Shown piece after piece: positions 35,761 through 46,697 of a stretch of 64,000 nt of DNA. The translations under genes were made by a program, and so were the position numbers. The notes beneath the pieces were generated by a model. It saw only the letters and a list, made by a program, of their open reading frames with translations. It was not told where the DNA came from and ran no database searches. Source of the stretch: Bacteroidales bacterium UBA1309 (lineage in GTDB: Bacteria > Bacteroidota > Bacteroidia > Bacteroidales > Dysgonomonadaceae); the NCBI GenBank assembly GCA_002307185.1, contig DBTT01000054.1, positions 124,001-188,000 on the forward strand. Reading direction: 5' to 3'. Numbering within the stretch: the stretch's first letter is position 1; each line of letters begins with the position of its first letter.

Positions 35761-36035
35761 TCATTTGTAAGGCTTGTAAAACAGCTTCTTGTTTACGGGA
35801 TTCGCCATGATATAATCGGCTTTCAGGTCTTTGTGCTGGTCGTCGCCAAAAGTGTCGGCTGCCCGCCCAGGTTAGCAGAAATTCCCCCGTATGGCAAGAT
35901 TCATCTTCGCCAGTTTGTAGGTGGTGTTGGTGTATTCCTGTCCGTAAATAGAAATTTCTTTTTTATTGCCGTGGTGTGGGTTGAAAAATCTTTGATGAAC
36001 TGTCCGTCTTACGAGAGAAACAGACAAATTTGTAA
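35761..36035 (-). pseudogene. Remnant of a type I methyltransferase subunit (hsdM)
   Basis: Three pieces of HsdM sequence are visible on the minus strand. One is GQFIKDF in one frame, a second is HHGNKKEISIYGQEYTNTTY plus KLAKMNLAIRG in another. The third, ADTFGDDQHKDLKADYIMANP, comes after an in-frame TAA. In intact HsdM these form one block ending in the NPPF catalytic motif. Removing one base from the GGGGG run near 35887 rejoins RG-ISANLG. After MANP the sequence changes to an unrelated Lys-rich tail, so a deletion has removed the C-terminal half. Confidence 0.7.
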
Positions 36036-36178
36036 CGAGAGAATTTGCTGGCTTTCGTCCTTTTGCTTGGCGGAGAATTCTTCGCATATTTTCATGAAAA
36101 GAGAAGTAAAATGGACTTGTAACTCGACTAAGACAACTATAACGACCGGAAAAATGAATTTATCAGACTTCGAAAACG

Positions 36179-36216
36179 AAATACCCCCAAAAGAAATTTA
36201 TCTTTCGGGGGTATTT
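36179..36216. terminator. Terminator downstream of the M3 peptidase
   Basis: A stem of 10 bp, AAATACCCCC with GGGGGTATTT, encloses an 18-base inner region that can pair further. T runs follow on both strands. It lies 28 bp past the M3 peptidase stop. Confidence 0.75.
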
Positions 36217-36243
36217 TTATTCTAACCCACAAAGAGTGAAAAC

Positions 36244-38421
36244 TTATTCAACCAATCCCTTGCCTTTCAACAAAGGCTCGATAGAAGGTTTGTGTCCGGT
36301 AAAGTTTCTGAATGCTTCGTTCAAATCGACACTATTTCCTACGGAAAGAATATATTTGCGGAAACGATCACCGTTTTCACGAGTCAAGCCGCCATTTTCT
36401 TCAAACCATTTAAAGGCATCAAAATCTAACATTTCAGCCCACATATAAGCATAATATCCAGCCGAATAACCTCCACCCCAAATGTGAGCAAAGTAAGGAG
36501 TATGGTAACGAGGAGGAACCTCACTCACCAAAAGCCCATACTTTTGTAAGGCTCTATTTTCAAAATCATTCACTGGAATCAATTGCGTCGTGTCTGTCAC
36601 GGTGTGCCAACTCATATCCAAAGTAGCGGCAGCCACCAATTCGGTCATGGAATAACCCTCGTTGAAGGTTTTTGAGCGTTTCAATTTCTCCACCAATTCT
36701 TGCGGGATAACTTGCTTTGTTTCATAATGCAAGGCATAATTTTTCAACACCGAAGGTTCCAATGCCCATTGTTCATTGATCTGAGAAGGAAATTCCACAA
36801 AATCGCGAGGCACGCTGGTTCCAGAAAGGCTGGTGTATTTCTGGTTGGCAAACATTCCATGCAGGCTGTGTCCAAATTCGTGAAACATCGTGGTGACGTC
36901 GTCGTAACTAATCAGGGAAGGTTTTCCTGCAGCTGGTTTCTGGTAGTTGAATACATTCACAATCACCGGTTTTTGCCCCAAGTAATGTGATTGATCTACA
37001 AAATTGTTCATCCAAGCACCGCCGTTCTTGTTATCACGGGTATAAAAATCTAAATAATAGAATGCCAATGATTTTCCATCACGGTCAAACACTTCATAAG
37101 CAACCACATCAGGATTATACACAGGCAAATCTTTCCTTACCTTGAAGGTGATTCCATACAATTTTTCCGCAGCATAGAAAACCCCCTTTTCGAGCACAGT
37201 CCGCACTTCAAAATAGGGCTTGATTTGGTTCTCATCCAAATCATACTTTTGTTTGCGCACTTGTTCAGAATAAAAATTCCAGTCCCAAGGCTCCAGTTTG
37301 AAACCTCCACCTTGGGCATCGATCAACGCCTGGATATCAGCAGCCTCTTTTTTGGCTTTTTCGACAGATGGCTTGGCCAATTGCGCCAACAAATCCAAAG
37401 CAGCCTCCGGTGTTTTAGCCATTTGATCCTGAATGTTCCATTCGGCATAATTTTTCTTGCCTAATAGTTGCCCTTTTCTGAGTCGAAGAGCAGCCAATTT
37501 CTCAACCACTTCACGGGTATCGTTCGCATCGCCCTTTTCGGCACGTGTCCATCCTGCTTTGAACAATCGTTCGCGAACACTACGGTTTTTCAAATTTTGG
37601 AGCAACGGTTGTTGCGTGGTATTTTGCAAAGCCAACAAATATTTCCCCGGATATCCTGCATTCTTTGCATCTTCTGCGGTGGCAGCGACTTCATCGGGAG
37701 AAAGACCATCCAATTCCTTGACATCTTCGATCAATAGAGCTGCGTTTTTTCTAGCACCCAATAGTTTATTTGAGAACGAGGTGGAATAAGTGGCCAATTG
37801 TTCGTTCACTTTTTTAAGTTCCGCTTTCTTTTCTGGCGAAAGGTTTGCACCGGCAATTTCAAATGCCTGTTCATAAAATTCTACCAAACGTTTGCTTTCG
37901 GCATCCAGCGGAAGTTGATCCCGCTTGTCATAAATGGCTTTCACCCGTTTATAGAGCTTGTCATTCAGATATATCTTATCCGAATGTGCTGCAAAAATAG
38001 GGGAATATTCTTCTTGCAGCTTTTGAAGCGTCGGATTCGTATTCGCACTTGTAAGGTTGAAAAAAACGGATTGGGCACGGCGGAGATTTTGCCCGCTTAT
38101 TTCCAATGCCAAGATTGTATTTTCAAAAGTGGGAGCTTTCGGATTATTTATAATAGCCTCGATCTGCTTCAAATGTTCCGCCAACCCATATTCAAAGGCA
38201 GGTTTAAAATCCGAATCTTTGATTTTGTCAAACTGTGGAGCCTGATATTGCAAAGGGCTCTTTTGCAAGAGGGGATTACTCATACTGATTTCTTTTTTTG
38301 TTGCTTTTGTCACTGTCTTTTTAACAGTGTGTTTTGCTTTGACCGCAACGGGTTTCGGGGGTTGAGCATACGCTGCAATCCCTAAAGTCATGGACAAAGC
38401 AATTAATACTGGTTTCTTCAT
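36244..38421 (-). CDS. M3-family zinc metallopeptidase (dipeptidyl carboxypeptidase/oligopeptidase type)
   Basis: From the ATG at 38421 the product has 725 residues and a signal peptide (MKKPVLIALSMTLGIAAYAQ), so it is exported to the periplasm. The M3 zinc motif is FHEFGHSLHGMF, about two thirds along, with the third ligand Glu expected in the following helix (around NEQWALEPSV). The length fits peptidyl-dipeptidase Dcp. It should cut oligopeptides, removing dipeptides if Dcp-like. The spacer after the signal peptide is Lys-rich. An upstream in-frame start at 38493 would bury the signal peptide, so I reject it. The gene stands alone with a terminator. Confidence 0.93.
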   Translation of the reverse strand: MKKPVLIALSMTLGIAAYAQPPKPVAVKAKHTVKKTVTKATKKEISMSNPLLQKSPLQYQAPQFDKIKDSDFKPAFEYGLAEHLKQIEAIINNPKAPTFENTILALEISGQNLRRAQSVFFNLTSANTNPTLQKLQEEYSPIFAAHSDKIYLNDKLYKRVKAIYDKRDQLPLDAESKRLVEFYEQAFEIAGANLSPEKKAELKKVNEQLATYSTSFSNKLLGARKNAALLIEDVKELDGLSPDEVAATAEDAKNAGYPGKYLLALQNTTQQPLLQNLKNRSVRERLFKAGWTRAEKGDANDTREVVEKLAALRLRKGQLLGKKNYAEWNIQDQMAKTPEAALDLLAQLAKPSVEKAKKEAADIQALIDAQGGGFKLEPWDWNFYSEQVRKQKYDLDENQIKPYFEVRTVLEKGVFYAAEKLYGITFKVRKDLPVYNPDVVAYEVFDRDGKSLAFYYLDFYTRDNKNGGAWMNNFVDQSHYLGQKPVIVNVFNYQKPAAGKPSLISYDDVTTMFHEFGHSLHGMFANQKYTSLSGTSVPRDFVEFPSQINEQWALEPSVLKNYALHYETKQVIPQELVEKLKRSKTFNEGYSMTELVAAATLDMSWHTVTDTTQLIPVNDFENRALQKYGLLVSEVPPRYHTPYFAHIWGGGYSAGYYAYMWAEMLDFDAFKWFEENGGLTRENGDRFRKYILSVGNSVDLNEAFRNFTGHKPSIEPLLKGKGLVE

Positions 38422-38521
38422 ACTACTATAATTTATATAATGATTTTTTAAGGGTAGGTCACTGAAAATTTCATTTAAGCTTGATAGCCACAATTATTTT
38501 TCTTCAAAATATATTATGAAT

Positions 38522-38553
38522 AAAAGCCAGCTACCTGAAAAGGTTGCCGGCTT
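38522..38553 (-). terminator. Terminator of gyrB
   Basis: An imperfect hairpin (11 of 14 pairs, loop GAAA) with an AAAGCC/GGCTTT base lies 25 bp beyond the gyrB stop. Confidence 0.55.
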
Positions 38554-38577
38554 TCGCCATCAGAAGAAGGATATTTT

Positions 38578-40554
<1,977 letters not shown>

Positions 40555-40604
40555 TTATCGACTAAACAATCAAAATTCACATTTTTGCCATTCGCAAAAA
40601 CGAA

Positions 40605-40635
40605 CAAATTTATAAATTTTAGAGCGGAAATCAAA
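40605..40635 (-). promoter_or_regulatory. Promoter of gyrB
   Basis: On the minus strand this reads TTTG (40632-40635), 19 bp, TAAATTTG (40605-40612), a full match to the Bacteroidota consensus, 69 bp upstream of the start. Confidence 0.65.
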
Positions 40636-40687
40636 GTGATACTTGAATAAAAATACAATAATTTTCATTAAGAAAAACATGATATAC

Positions 40688-40722
40688 AAAAAATGCCGAA
40701 TCAGACGACTCGGCATTTTTTT
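40688..40722 (-). terminator. Terminator of rpsT
   Basis: A 12 bp stem (40688-40699 with 40710-40721) around the loop ATCAGACGAC is bordered by A and T runs. It lies 49 bp past the rpsT stop. Confidence 0.8.
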
Positions 40723-40770
40723 GTATTATAATGTTGTTTCTAAGATACGACTTACTAGGAAACCGAAACC

Positions 40771-41025
40771 TTAAGCTAGTTTAGCGATGTGAGCAGACAA
40801 TTTAGATTTCAAGTTGCTGGCTTTGTTCTTGTGAATAACATTTTTCTTTGCCAACCTATCCAACATAGAACAAACAGAAGGATAAAGCTTTGTAGCTTCT
40901 TCTTTGCTTGTAATTGCACGCAAATCGCGAACTGAGTTACGAGTTGTTTTTGCAACATATCTGTTTTGCAAACGTGCAACGTTTGCTTGTCTGATTCTTT
41001 TTAAAGCTGATTTATGATTTGCCAT
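40771..41025 (-). CDS. rpsT: 30S ribosomal protein S20
   Basis: S20 binds 16S rRNA early in 30S assembly. The 84-residue, Lys/Arg-rich product starts [22 protein letters not shown] and has [20 protein letters not shown] at the end, both typical. Length is normal. A tRNA-Glu gene lies 41 bp upstream on the same strand and may share its transcript. Confidence 0.97.
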   Translation of the reverse strand: MANHKSALKRIRQANVARLQNRYVAKTTRNSVRDLRAITSKEEATKLYPSVCSMLDRLAKKNVIHKNKASNLKSKLSAHIAKLA

Positions 41026-41066
41026 ATCGACTAATCTGTATTAAATTGTTTCTTGATTTTTTTTTG

Positions 41067-41138
41067 TAGCCCATAGGGGAGTCGAACCCCTCTTTCAAGA
41101 ATGAAAATCTTGCGTCCTAACCGATAGACGAATGGGCC
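41067..41138 (-). tRNA. tRNA-Glu (anticodon TTC)
   Basis: The 72-base minus-strand sequence folds into a cloverleaf. The anticodon stem CAAGA/TCTTG encloses loop TTTTCAT, giving anticodon TTC. The T arm has GGGTTCGACTCCC. The acceptor stem pairs GGCCCAT with ATGGGCT (one G-U at the end), discriminator A, no encoded CCA. A promoter is 52 bp upstream. Confidence 0.95.
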
Positions 41139-41189
41139 ATTCTTTTAAAGATCTTTGCAAGTGAAAACATTTGTTCTCGTTTGCGGATG

Positions 41190-41220
41190 CAAAGATAGGT
41201 ACTTTTTTATTTTCACCAAA
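41190..41220 (-). promoter_or_regulatory. Promoter of tRNA-Glu and possibly rpsT
   Basis: On the minus strand this reads TTTG (41217-41220), 19 bp, TATCTTTG (41190-41197), an exact consensus match with ideal spacing. Confidence 0.7.
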
Positions 41221-41307
41221 AGATTTCGAATGTTTTTTTTACGAAAACAACAAAGAGACTGATAAACAAGAACATTGAAGGGCAAAAAAATCGAGTCTTG
41301 TCCACTT

Positions 41308-42834
41308 TTATTGCTGAATGGTCAAAAAAGCATGTCCTATCATCTCGATAATATCCGATGCAATCAGGCTTTCCATCGAGAAAACCCTCTCCAAAGCCAA
41401 ATCTCCCGCCAAACCATGCACGAAAACACCCACCAAAGATGCTTCATCCGGCGAATATCCCTGTGCCAATAATCCTGTGATAATTCCCGTCAGGCAATCT
41501 CCACTACCGGCAGTGGCCATGCCGGGATTTCCTGTCGGATTAAAATAAACCCGGCCACTAGGCAAAACGACAGCCGTGTAAGCACCCTTCAAGACGATTA
41601 CAACGTGCCATTTCTTCGCCATTTTTTTTGCTGATAGCAGTCGATCATAACCCGAGTCGAATTTTTCGCCAGCCAATCGTTCAAACTCGGTAGGATGAGG
41701 TGTCAAAATGCTGTTTTGGGGTAAAAGTTCGATCAATTCACGGTGTTCGGAGAGCAGATTCAAAGCATCTGCATCCACAACAACCGGCTTCTCGCTTTCA
41801 CGGAGGAGTTTTTCAAGCATTTTTCGCACTTTCTTTCCTTTTCCAATGCCGGGTCCGATTCCCACCGTATGTTTCGGAGAAAGATAGATCAATTCCGAAT
41901 TTTCGTTTTCATCCATATCCACATCCACCATTGCCTCCGGAACAGCTATTTGCAGCACATCCACGCCGGATTTGGGGCAATGGACGGTCAGCAAACCAAC
42001 TCCAGCCCTCAAGCAGGCTTTAGAAGCAATCACGGCCGCTCCCATCTTGGCATATTGCCCTGCAACGAGGAAAGCGTGGCCAAATGTCCCTTTATGCGAA
42101 AAACGCTCCCGGGTGTGCAACAGCTTCCGAATGTCTTCTTTTTGAAGGAAGAAATAATTGGTCTCCGCATCTTCAATTGCCTTGGAAGACAAGCCAATAT
42201 CCAACACCTCGAATTGAGGCACATAAACACCATTTTCAGGAAGAAGAAAAGCTAATTTGGAAAACTGGAAACTATAGATTTTCTTCGCCTGGACAACTGC
42301 CCCACCCCGCCTTTCGCGGTTGTCTTCAACAAACAAGCCGGAAGGAATATCCACCGAATAGACCGGCAAATCGTGTTCATTTATTTTCTTTACAGCGGCT
42401 TCATACAATCCCGACAAAGGGCGATTTAGCCCGGAGCCAAACAAACCATCAACTACCACATCCCCACAATCGATGCACTGTAAATCAACTTCTTTGCTAA
42501 TTTCTTTAAAATGAGCTTCGGGTAAATTCCGCCACCGCCACATGTTTTCGTTGCAATCTGGGGATAGATTGGCTTCGGGATTTTTCACAAAAAAGACCTT
42601 CACCGGATAACCTTTTTTGAACAAGAGTCTTGCTATGGCAAAAGCATCGCCGCCATTGTTTCCTGTGCCGGCAAACACCGTAATGCGGTTTGTAAACGAA
42701 ACTTCTTTCTCAAACGCATCCACGAAAGCACGGGAAGCCCTTTCCATCAGATTGATGGAAGAAATGGGTTCATGTTCAATGGAATAAGCATCAATGGCGC
42801 GAATTTGAGACGCTGATAGAATTTTAATGGGCAT
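41308..42834 (-). CDS. nnr: Bifunctional NAD(P)H-hydrate epimerase / ADP-dependent dehydratase
   Basis: This enzyme repairs NAD(P)H damaged by hydration. The 508-residue fusion has an N-terminal epimerase (NnrE, about 1-215) with ITVFAGTGNNGGDAFAIARLL, and a C-terminal ribokinase-like dehydratase (NnrD, about 225-508) with GIGPGIGKGKK, PVVVDADALNLLS, LTPHPTEFERL and the catalytic GNPGMATAGSGDCLTGII. Both halves look complete. The combined length is that of the usual bacterial fusion. The neighbours are a tRNA gene and a GT4 enzyme, not functionally linked. Confidence 0.95.
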   Translation of the reverse strand: MPIKILSASQIRAIDAYSIEHEPISSINLMERASRAFVDAFEKEVSFTNRITVFAGTGNNGGDAFAIARLLFKKGYPVKVFFVKNPEANLSPDCNENMWRWRNLPEAHFKEISKEVDLQCIDCGDVVVDGLFGSGLNRPLSGLYEAAVKKINEHDLPVYSVDIPSGLFVEDNRERRGGAVVQAKKIYSFQFSKLAFLLPENGVYVPQFEVLDIGLSSKAIEDAETNYFFLQKEDIRKLLHTRERFSHKGTFGHAFLVAGQYAKMGAAVIASKACLRAGVGLLTVHCPKSGVDVLQIAVPEAMVDVDMDENENSELIYLSPKHTVGIGPGIGKGKKVRKMLEKLLRESEKPVVVDADALNLLSEHRELIELLPQNSILTPHPTEFERLAGEKFDSGYDRLLSAKKMAKKWHVVIVLKGAYTAVVLPSGRVYFNPTGNPGMATAGSGDCLTGIITGLLAQGYSPDEASLVGVFVHGLAGDLALERVFSMESLIASDIIEMIGHAFLTIQQ

Positions 42835-43199
42835 GGATAATTATCATTAACATCAAGATCAGGAGGAATGAATAAGTAAACATGTGAACGAGTAAACTTG
42901 GTCTTCTGCTCACAAAACCTGACATTCATTTCTCCACTAGATTTTTCGCTGCGATAAATTTACAGATTTTAATGCTTGCTGCAAAGAAATTTATCCATAA
43001 AAAGAAATTGAAACGGCAATAATCAAATAAAGCTTATAGTTGATTTAGCATAAGGGAAATGATTGATAAGAACCTTTACATAAAACAGGTTTTAATTTCA
43101 CCCAGAGACACAAAGGAAAAACACACAAAGTTGTTTCGCAGAGATAAATTTAAATCTCTGCGAAACAACTTTGCGCCCTCTGCGTGAACGCATAGTGGC
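42835..43199. other. Intergenic region with a long palindrome
   Basis: The region upstream of nnr has no gene. Its second half contains the 19 bp palindrome at 43127-43172 inside sequence of the 'CGCAGAGGGCGCAAAG' type. The palindrome may also act as terminator for the GT4/DedA genes, whose transcript ends at 43200. Confidence 0.5.
43127..43172. repeat. Perfect 19 bp inverted repeat
   Basis: Arms at 43127-43145 and 43154-43172 are exact reverse complements, with an 8-base AT loop. The arm core is GTTGTTTCGCAGAGAT. The next bases on the right arm, GCGCCCTCTGCGTGAACGC, extend the theme. No T run follows closely, so an intergenic repeat element is favoured over a simple terminator. Confidence 0.7.
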
Positions 43200-44252
43200 T
43201 TATGCCGTTTGCAGCGAAGGTATTCCTGTTTTTCGCAGACTTGCGTCGGGAGAACATAACCAGCTATACAGAGCCATCAATTTCTGCCTAACCTCTTTTT
43301 TATCAAATTGCACGATAAGCTGTTCCGAAAGTTGAAGCCCCTCTTGATAATACTCCTTGTCGTTCATCAGCCGGCGCGTCATTTCCACAAATTCATCAGT
43401 TGTTGAAGCTTTCAGGTATGGGTGCTCGTATAGCGACACATATTCCGGTATATCACGGAATATCACCGGCATGCCGCAAGCCGCAGCCTCGATGGGAGCC
43501 AACGGGCAATTTTCCTGATAGGAAGGAAAAAGCATGACATCTGCTGCCGCATACACGTAAGGCATGGTGTCGAGATCGAGCATTCCGGTAAATTGCAAAT
43601 TGCTGCATCTGTTTTGACTGATCCGTGCATCAATGCGCCCAATCCCTTCGGTCATTACCCCGAACGGACGGCCGCCCGCCCAGGCAAACTTCGCCTCCGG
43701 CATCAGGGCTGCCATGTCCATAAAATCCTCCACTCCTTTACGGGCTTGAAGCTGCCCGACACCAACGACCAGGAAATCATCGTCTTTCAAGCCAAGCATT
43801 TCCCGTCCTTTTGCCCGGTTTTCATCCGTTCGTTTCCACCGCTCCACCGGAAGAGGATTGCAGATGCGCACAATCCGAGTGCGGGCGCCGCATTCTTCGA
43901 TGGCTGCTTCCACCCGTGGAGAAATCGCAATACAAACATCGGCATATGAATACACTTGTTTCATATACCATTTGACGAAAGGCATCCAAAACTTCCAAGC
44001 CGGGAGAGAACCATGGATGGAGTCGGGAATAACATGCACGGTATGCACGCGGCGATGTTTGTAACGCAAACCCTTTAGGAAATAATAGGGGCCATACGTG
44101 TGGCAGTGGAACACATCGCCCCTGCCTTCGTTATTTACAACTGTCTCAATATCGTTTTCAGATTTGAGAAGCTCCACATGATCGACAAAGGCCGTGTGAA
44201 CACCATTTCCTTTGATCACAAACGCTGTTTCGGAAGCTACAAGTACTCTCAT
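43200..44252 (-). CDS. GT4 glycosyltransferase
   Basis: The 350-residue protein has a GT-B fold. The N-terminal half opens MRVLVASETAFVIKGNGVHTA and has VFHCHTYGPYYFLKGL. The C-terminal donor domain has LVVGVGQLQARKGVEDFMDM, VMLFPSYQENCPLAPIEAAACGMPVIF with the E-x7-E motif, and RDIPEYVSLY. It should use a nucleotide-sugar donor to build a glycolipid or polysaccharide. It overlaps the stop of the upstream DedA gene by 4 bases, so the two are translationally coupled. Confidence 0.9.
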   Translation of the reverse strand: MRVLVASETAFVIKGNGVHTAFVDHVELLKSENDIETVVNNEGRGDVFHCHTYGPYYFLKGLRYKHRRVHTVHVIPDSIHGSLPAWKFWMPFVKWYMKQVYSYADVCIAISPRVEAAIEECGARTRIVRICNPLPVERWKRTDENRAKGREMLGLKDDDFLVVGVGQLQARKGVEDFMDMAALMPEAKFAWAGGRPFGVMTEGIGRIDARISQNRCSNLQFTGMLDLDTMPYVYAAADVMLFPSYQENCPLAPIEAAACGMPVIFRDIPEYVSLYEHPYLKASTTDEFVEMTRRLMNDKEYYQEGLQLSEQLIVQFDKKEVRQKLMALYSWLCSPDASLRKTGIPSLQTA

Positions 44253-44929
44253 AGTTTCAATTTATTAGATGTATTTGATTGAATATTTAATTCGCTATCT
44301 TTGCAATAGCAATTTTCCAATGAAGTTTTATTTTGCTTTTTTTTTAGGAAAATCCGCAGGAGTGCCTGGATAATGAAAAGCAGTAGAAAAGCTGCCAACA
44401 AGTACTTGAAGGAAACAATATTCTCGTCCACATACGCCCAATAAGGGCCGAGCAAGTATCCGCAAGCGACATAGGCAGGACACCAGATGAAGGTGCTCAC
44501 AATCACGGCCAAACTATATTTCCGCAGTTGGATGCGCACCAATCCGCAAGCAGCTGCGCTATACCCCCGGATAAAAGGTGTCAGCCGGACTAGGATGATG
44601 CCGTTCAATCTTTCTGGGGCAAGTTTCTTGACGCGTCCTTGAAGGCTTCGAGCAAAACCGGACAACCACCGTGTCTTACTGTGTATCATCATTTGGCCGA
44701 AGTAGTAAAATAGCGTATAGACGACCGACGCGGCCAATAAATCGCCGGTTGCCGCAGCAAAAATCACTCCCAAGGCGTTTAATGTTCCTGAAAAAATCAA
44801 GTAACCCGAAAATAGAAGGAGAAACTCGTTGGGGATGGGGTTGGGAGCCCCAGTCTCTTGAAGAAATACAAAAAGAAAAATTGCTAAATATCCATACTGC
44901 CAAATATAACTTACCACTTCTTCGGGCAT
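44249..44929 (-). CDS. DedA-family (SNARE-associated/VTT) membrane protein
   Basis: The 226-residue protein has about five membrane segments. DedA features are the re-entrant region ETGAPNPIPNEFLLLFSGYL with Glu and Pro residues, and the second motif RLTPFIRGYSAAACGLV (Arg and Gly positions). DedA proteins move undecaprenyl phosphate or phospholipids across the inner membrane. It is coupled to a GT4 glycosyltransferase by a 4-base overlap, so a shared role in glycolipid turnover is plausible but inferred. Confidence 0.9.
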   Translation of the reverse strand: MPEEVVSYIWQYGYLAIFLFVFLQETGAPNPIPNEFLLLFSGYLIFSGTLNALGVIFAAATGDLLAASVVYTLFYYFGQMMIHSKTRWLSGFARSLQGRVKKLAPERLNGIILVRLTPFIRGYSAAACGLVRIQLRKYSLAVIVSTFIWCPAYVACGYLLGPYWAYVDENIVSFKYLLAAFLLLFIIQALLRIFLKKKQNKTSLENCYCKDSELNIQSNTSNKLKL

Positions 44930-45186
44930 ATCTCCTCAAAATTAATGTTTCTCTTTACTGATAAAGATATTATTTCAGCAAATCTACACCTTAACTATTG
45001 AGAAACTGTTACATTTTTAATATGAGATGACTACGGAAGTGTGTATATTTGGGGAATTGTGAAATCGTGAATTTGAAGATACGCTGATTTGTTGATTCAA
45101 TGATTCAGAAAAGAGAGGGCATATATAACACAAAAACAGCCACACCCGAAAACAAGCGTGACTGCACTTTGTATAAGCTTTGCCAA

Positions 45187-45852
45187 TTAATCCTTTGGTG
45201 AGTGCTTCAATACTTTTGCATCCACATAGAATACAATTTCTTCCATGATGTTGTTGCAATGGTCGCCGGCACGTTCGATCTTTCTCAAAACCGTTGTCAG
45301 ATAGAGGCAATACAAGGTCTTATCGGGATGTTCGTTGATGTAAGGAGCAAGCAAGGAAAGCGCTTCGTTGTAGCGGGCGTCGATGATGCGGTCGGTTGAA
45401 AACACTATTCCGGCAGTTGTTGTATTTTCGTCCGTGAGAGCATTGTGGGTTATTTCAAGCATTTTCTCCACACAGCCCATCATGTTTTCTATTTTCAACA
45501 GATCGAACAACTCTTTTTCAGTATTTTCATTACTCCATTCCATCACAAAACGAGCAATGGCATCGGCGAAATCACCAATACGTTCAAGCGTTTTGTTAAT
45601 TTTCAGAATCGATAGAACGAGCCTTAGATCAATGGCAACAGGACTGTAAAGGGCAATGTAATTTTCGCAATCGCTATCGATTTTCAATTCAAAAGCATTT
45701 ACCCTTTTTTCACGACTCAAGATAACTTCTGCAAGCTCTGTGTTAGTCGATAAAAGGGCATTTTTAGAATTCTCGAATTGCGATTGAACCAAACTCCACA
45801 TCTCGGAGATGGATTTTTTAATGTCAACCAGTTCTTCTTCTGTATGTTTCAT
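45187..45852 (-). CDS. phoU: Phosphate uptake regulator PhoU
   Basis: From the ATG at 45852 the product has 222 residues, the usual PhoU size. Two three-helix repeats are visible, with the metal-site patterns ERIGDFADAIARF (about 95-107) and KIERAGDHCNNIMEE (about 195-209). PhoU dampens PstSCAB transport and passes the phosphate state to PhoR. It ends the pst operon, 67 bp after pstB. A longer frame to 45963 exists but overlaps pstB and does not match the family. No phoR or phoB is in the window. Confidence 0.95.
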   Translation of the reverse strand: MKHTEEELVDIKKSISEMWSLVQSQFENSKNALLSTNTELAEVILSREKRVNAFELKIDSDCENYIALYSPVAIDLRLVLSILKINKTLERIGDFADAIARFVMEWSNENTEKELFDLLKIENMMGCVEKMLEITHNALTDENTTTAGIVFSTDRIIDARYNEALSLLAPYINEHPDKTLYCLYLTTVLRKIERAGDHCNNIMEEIVFYVDAKVLKHSPKD

Positions 45853-45919
45853 GTTCTTGTTAAATTGTAAAATCTCTGATTCGTAAAATCGTAAATTGAT
45901 AAACCCGCTGGTTAAAAGA

Positions 45920-46669
45920 TCATCCAAACCGTCCGGTGATGTAATTTTGGGTCTGCTCCACATCGGGATTGAGAAAGATTTTTTTCGTGTCGTTGAACTC
46001 TATAAGTTCGCCCAACATAAAAAATCCGGTTTTGTCGCTCACGCGGGCGGCTTGCTGCATGTTGTGAGTGACGATGACCACGGTGTAAACTTTCTTCAAT
46101 TCGAATATCAATTCTTCAATCTTGGAGGTAGAAATCGGGTCAAGAGCCGATGCCGGTTCGTCCATCAAAATAATTGAAGGCGAAATGGCCAATGCGCGGG
46201 CAATGCAAAGGCGTTGTTGTTGGCCACCCGACAATTCGAAGGCTGATTTCTTCAATTTATCTTTCACTTCGTCCCACAAAGCCGCTTGGTGAAGCGATTT
46301 CTCAACGGTTTCCGCAATGATTTTTTTGTCCTTTACGCCGTTTACACGAAGGCCGTAAGCCACATTCTCAAAAATCGATTTGGGAAATGGATTCGGTTTC
46401 TGAAACACCATTCCCACCGCTTTGCGCAATTCGTCCACAGAAACCGATTTGTCGTATATGTTTTGCCCGCCAACAAGGCATTCTCCTTCCAAACGGATGC
46501 CGTCTATCAAGTCGTTCATCCGGTTGAAAAGGCGCAGGAAAGTAGATTTTCCGCAGCCTGAGGGGCCAATAAAAGCAGTCACTGTATTAGGCTCAATGTC
46601 CATGCTGATATTCTTCAAGGCATGGAAATCGCCGTAATAGAAGTTTACATTCTTTGCATTTATCTTCAT
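45920..46669 (-). CDS. pstB: Phosphate ABC transporter ATPase PstB
   Basis: PstB powers high-affinity phosphate import. The 249-residue protein has Walker [10 protein letters not shown], the Pst-specific [20 protein letters not shown], signature [15 protein letters not shown], Walker [14 protein letters not shown] and the switch His in [15 protein letters not shown]. Length is normal. It lies 28 bp after pstA and 67 bp before phoU. Confidence 0.98.
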   Translation of the reverse strand: MKINAKNVNFYYGDFHALKNISMDIEPNTVTAFIGPSGCGKSTFLRLFNRMNDLIDGIRLEGECLVGGQNIYDKSVSVDELRKAVGMVFQKPNPFPKSIFENVAYGLRVNGVKDKKIIAETVEKSLHQAALWDEVKDKLKKSAFELSGGQQQRLCIARALAISPSIILMDEPASALDPISTSKIEELIFELKKVYTVVIVTHNMQQAARVSDKTGFFMLGELIEFNDTKKIFLNPDVEQTQNYITGRFG

Positions 46670-46697
46670 AAGTTGTTGCTAGATTTTTAATAATGAA

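Noticed and set aside
35698..36225. Plus-strand ORF of 175 codons between hflX and the M3 peptidase
   Set aside because: The opposite strand carries HsdM and HsdR remnants, which explain the sequence better; the plus-strand product resembles nothing.
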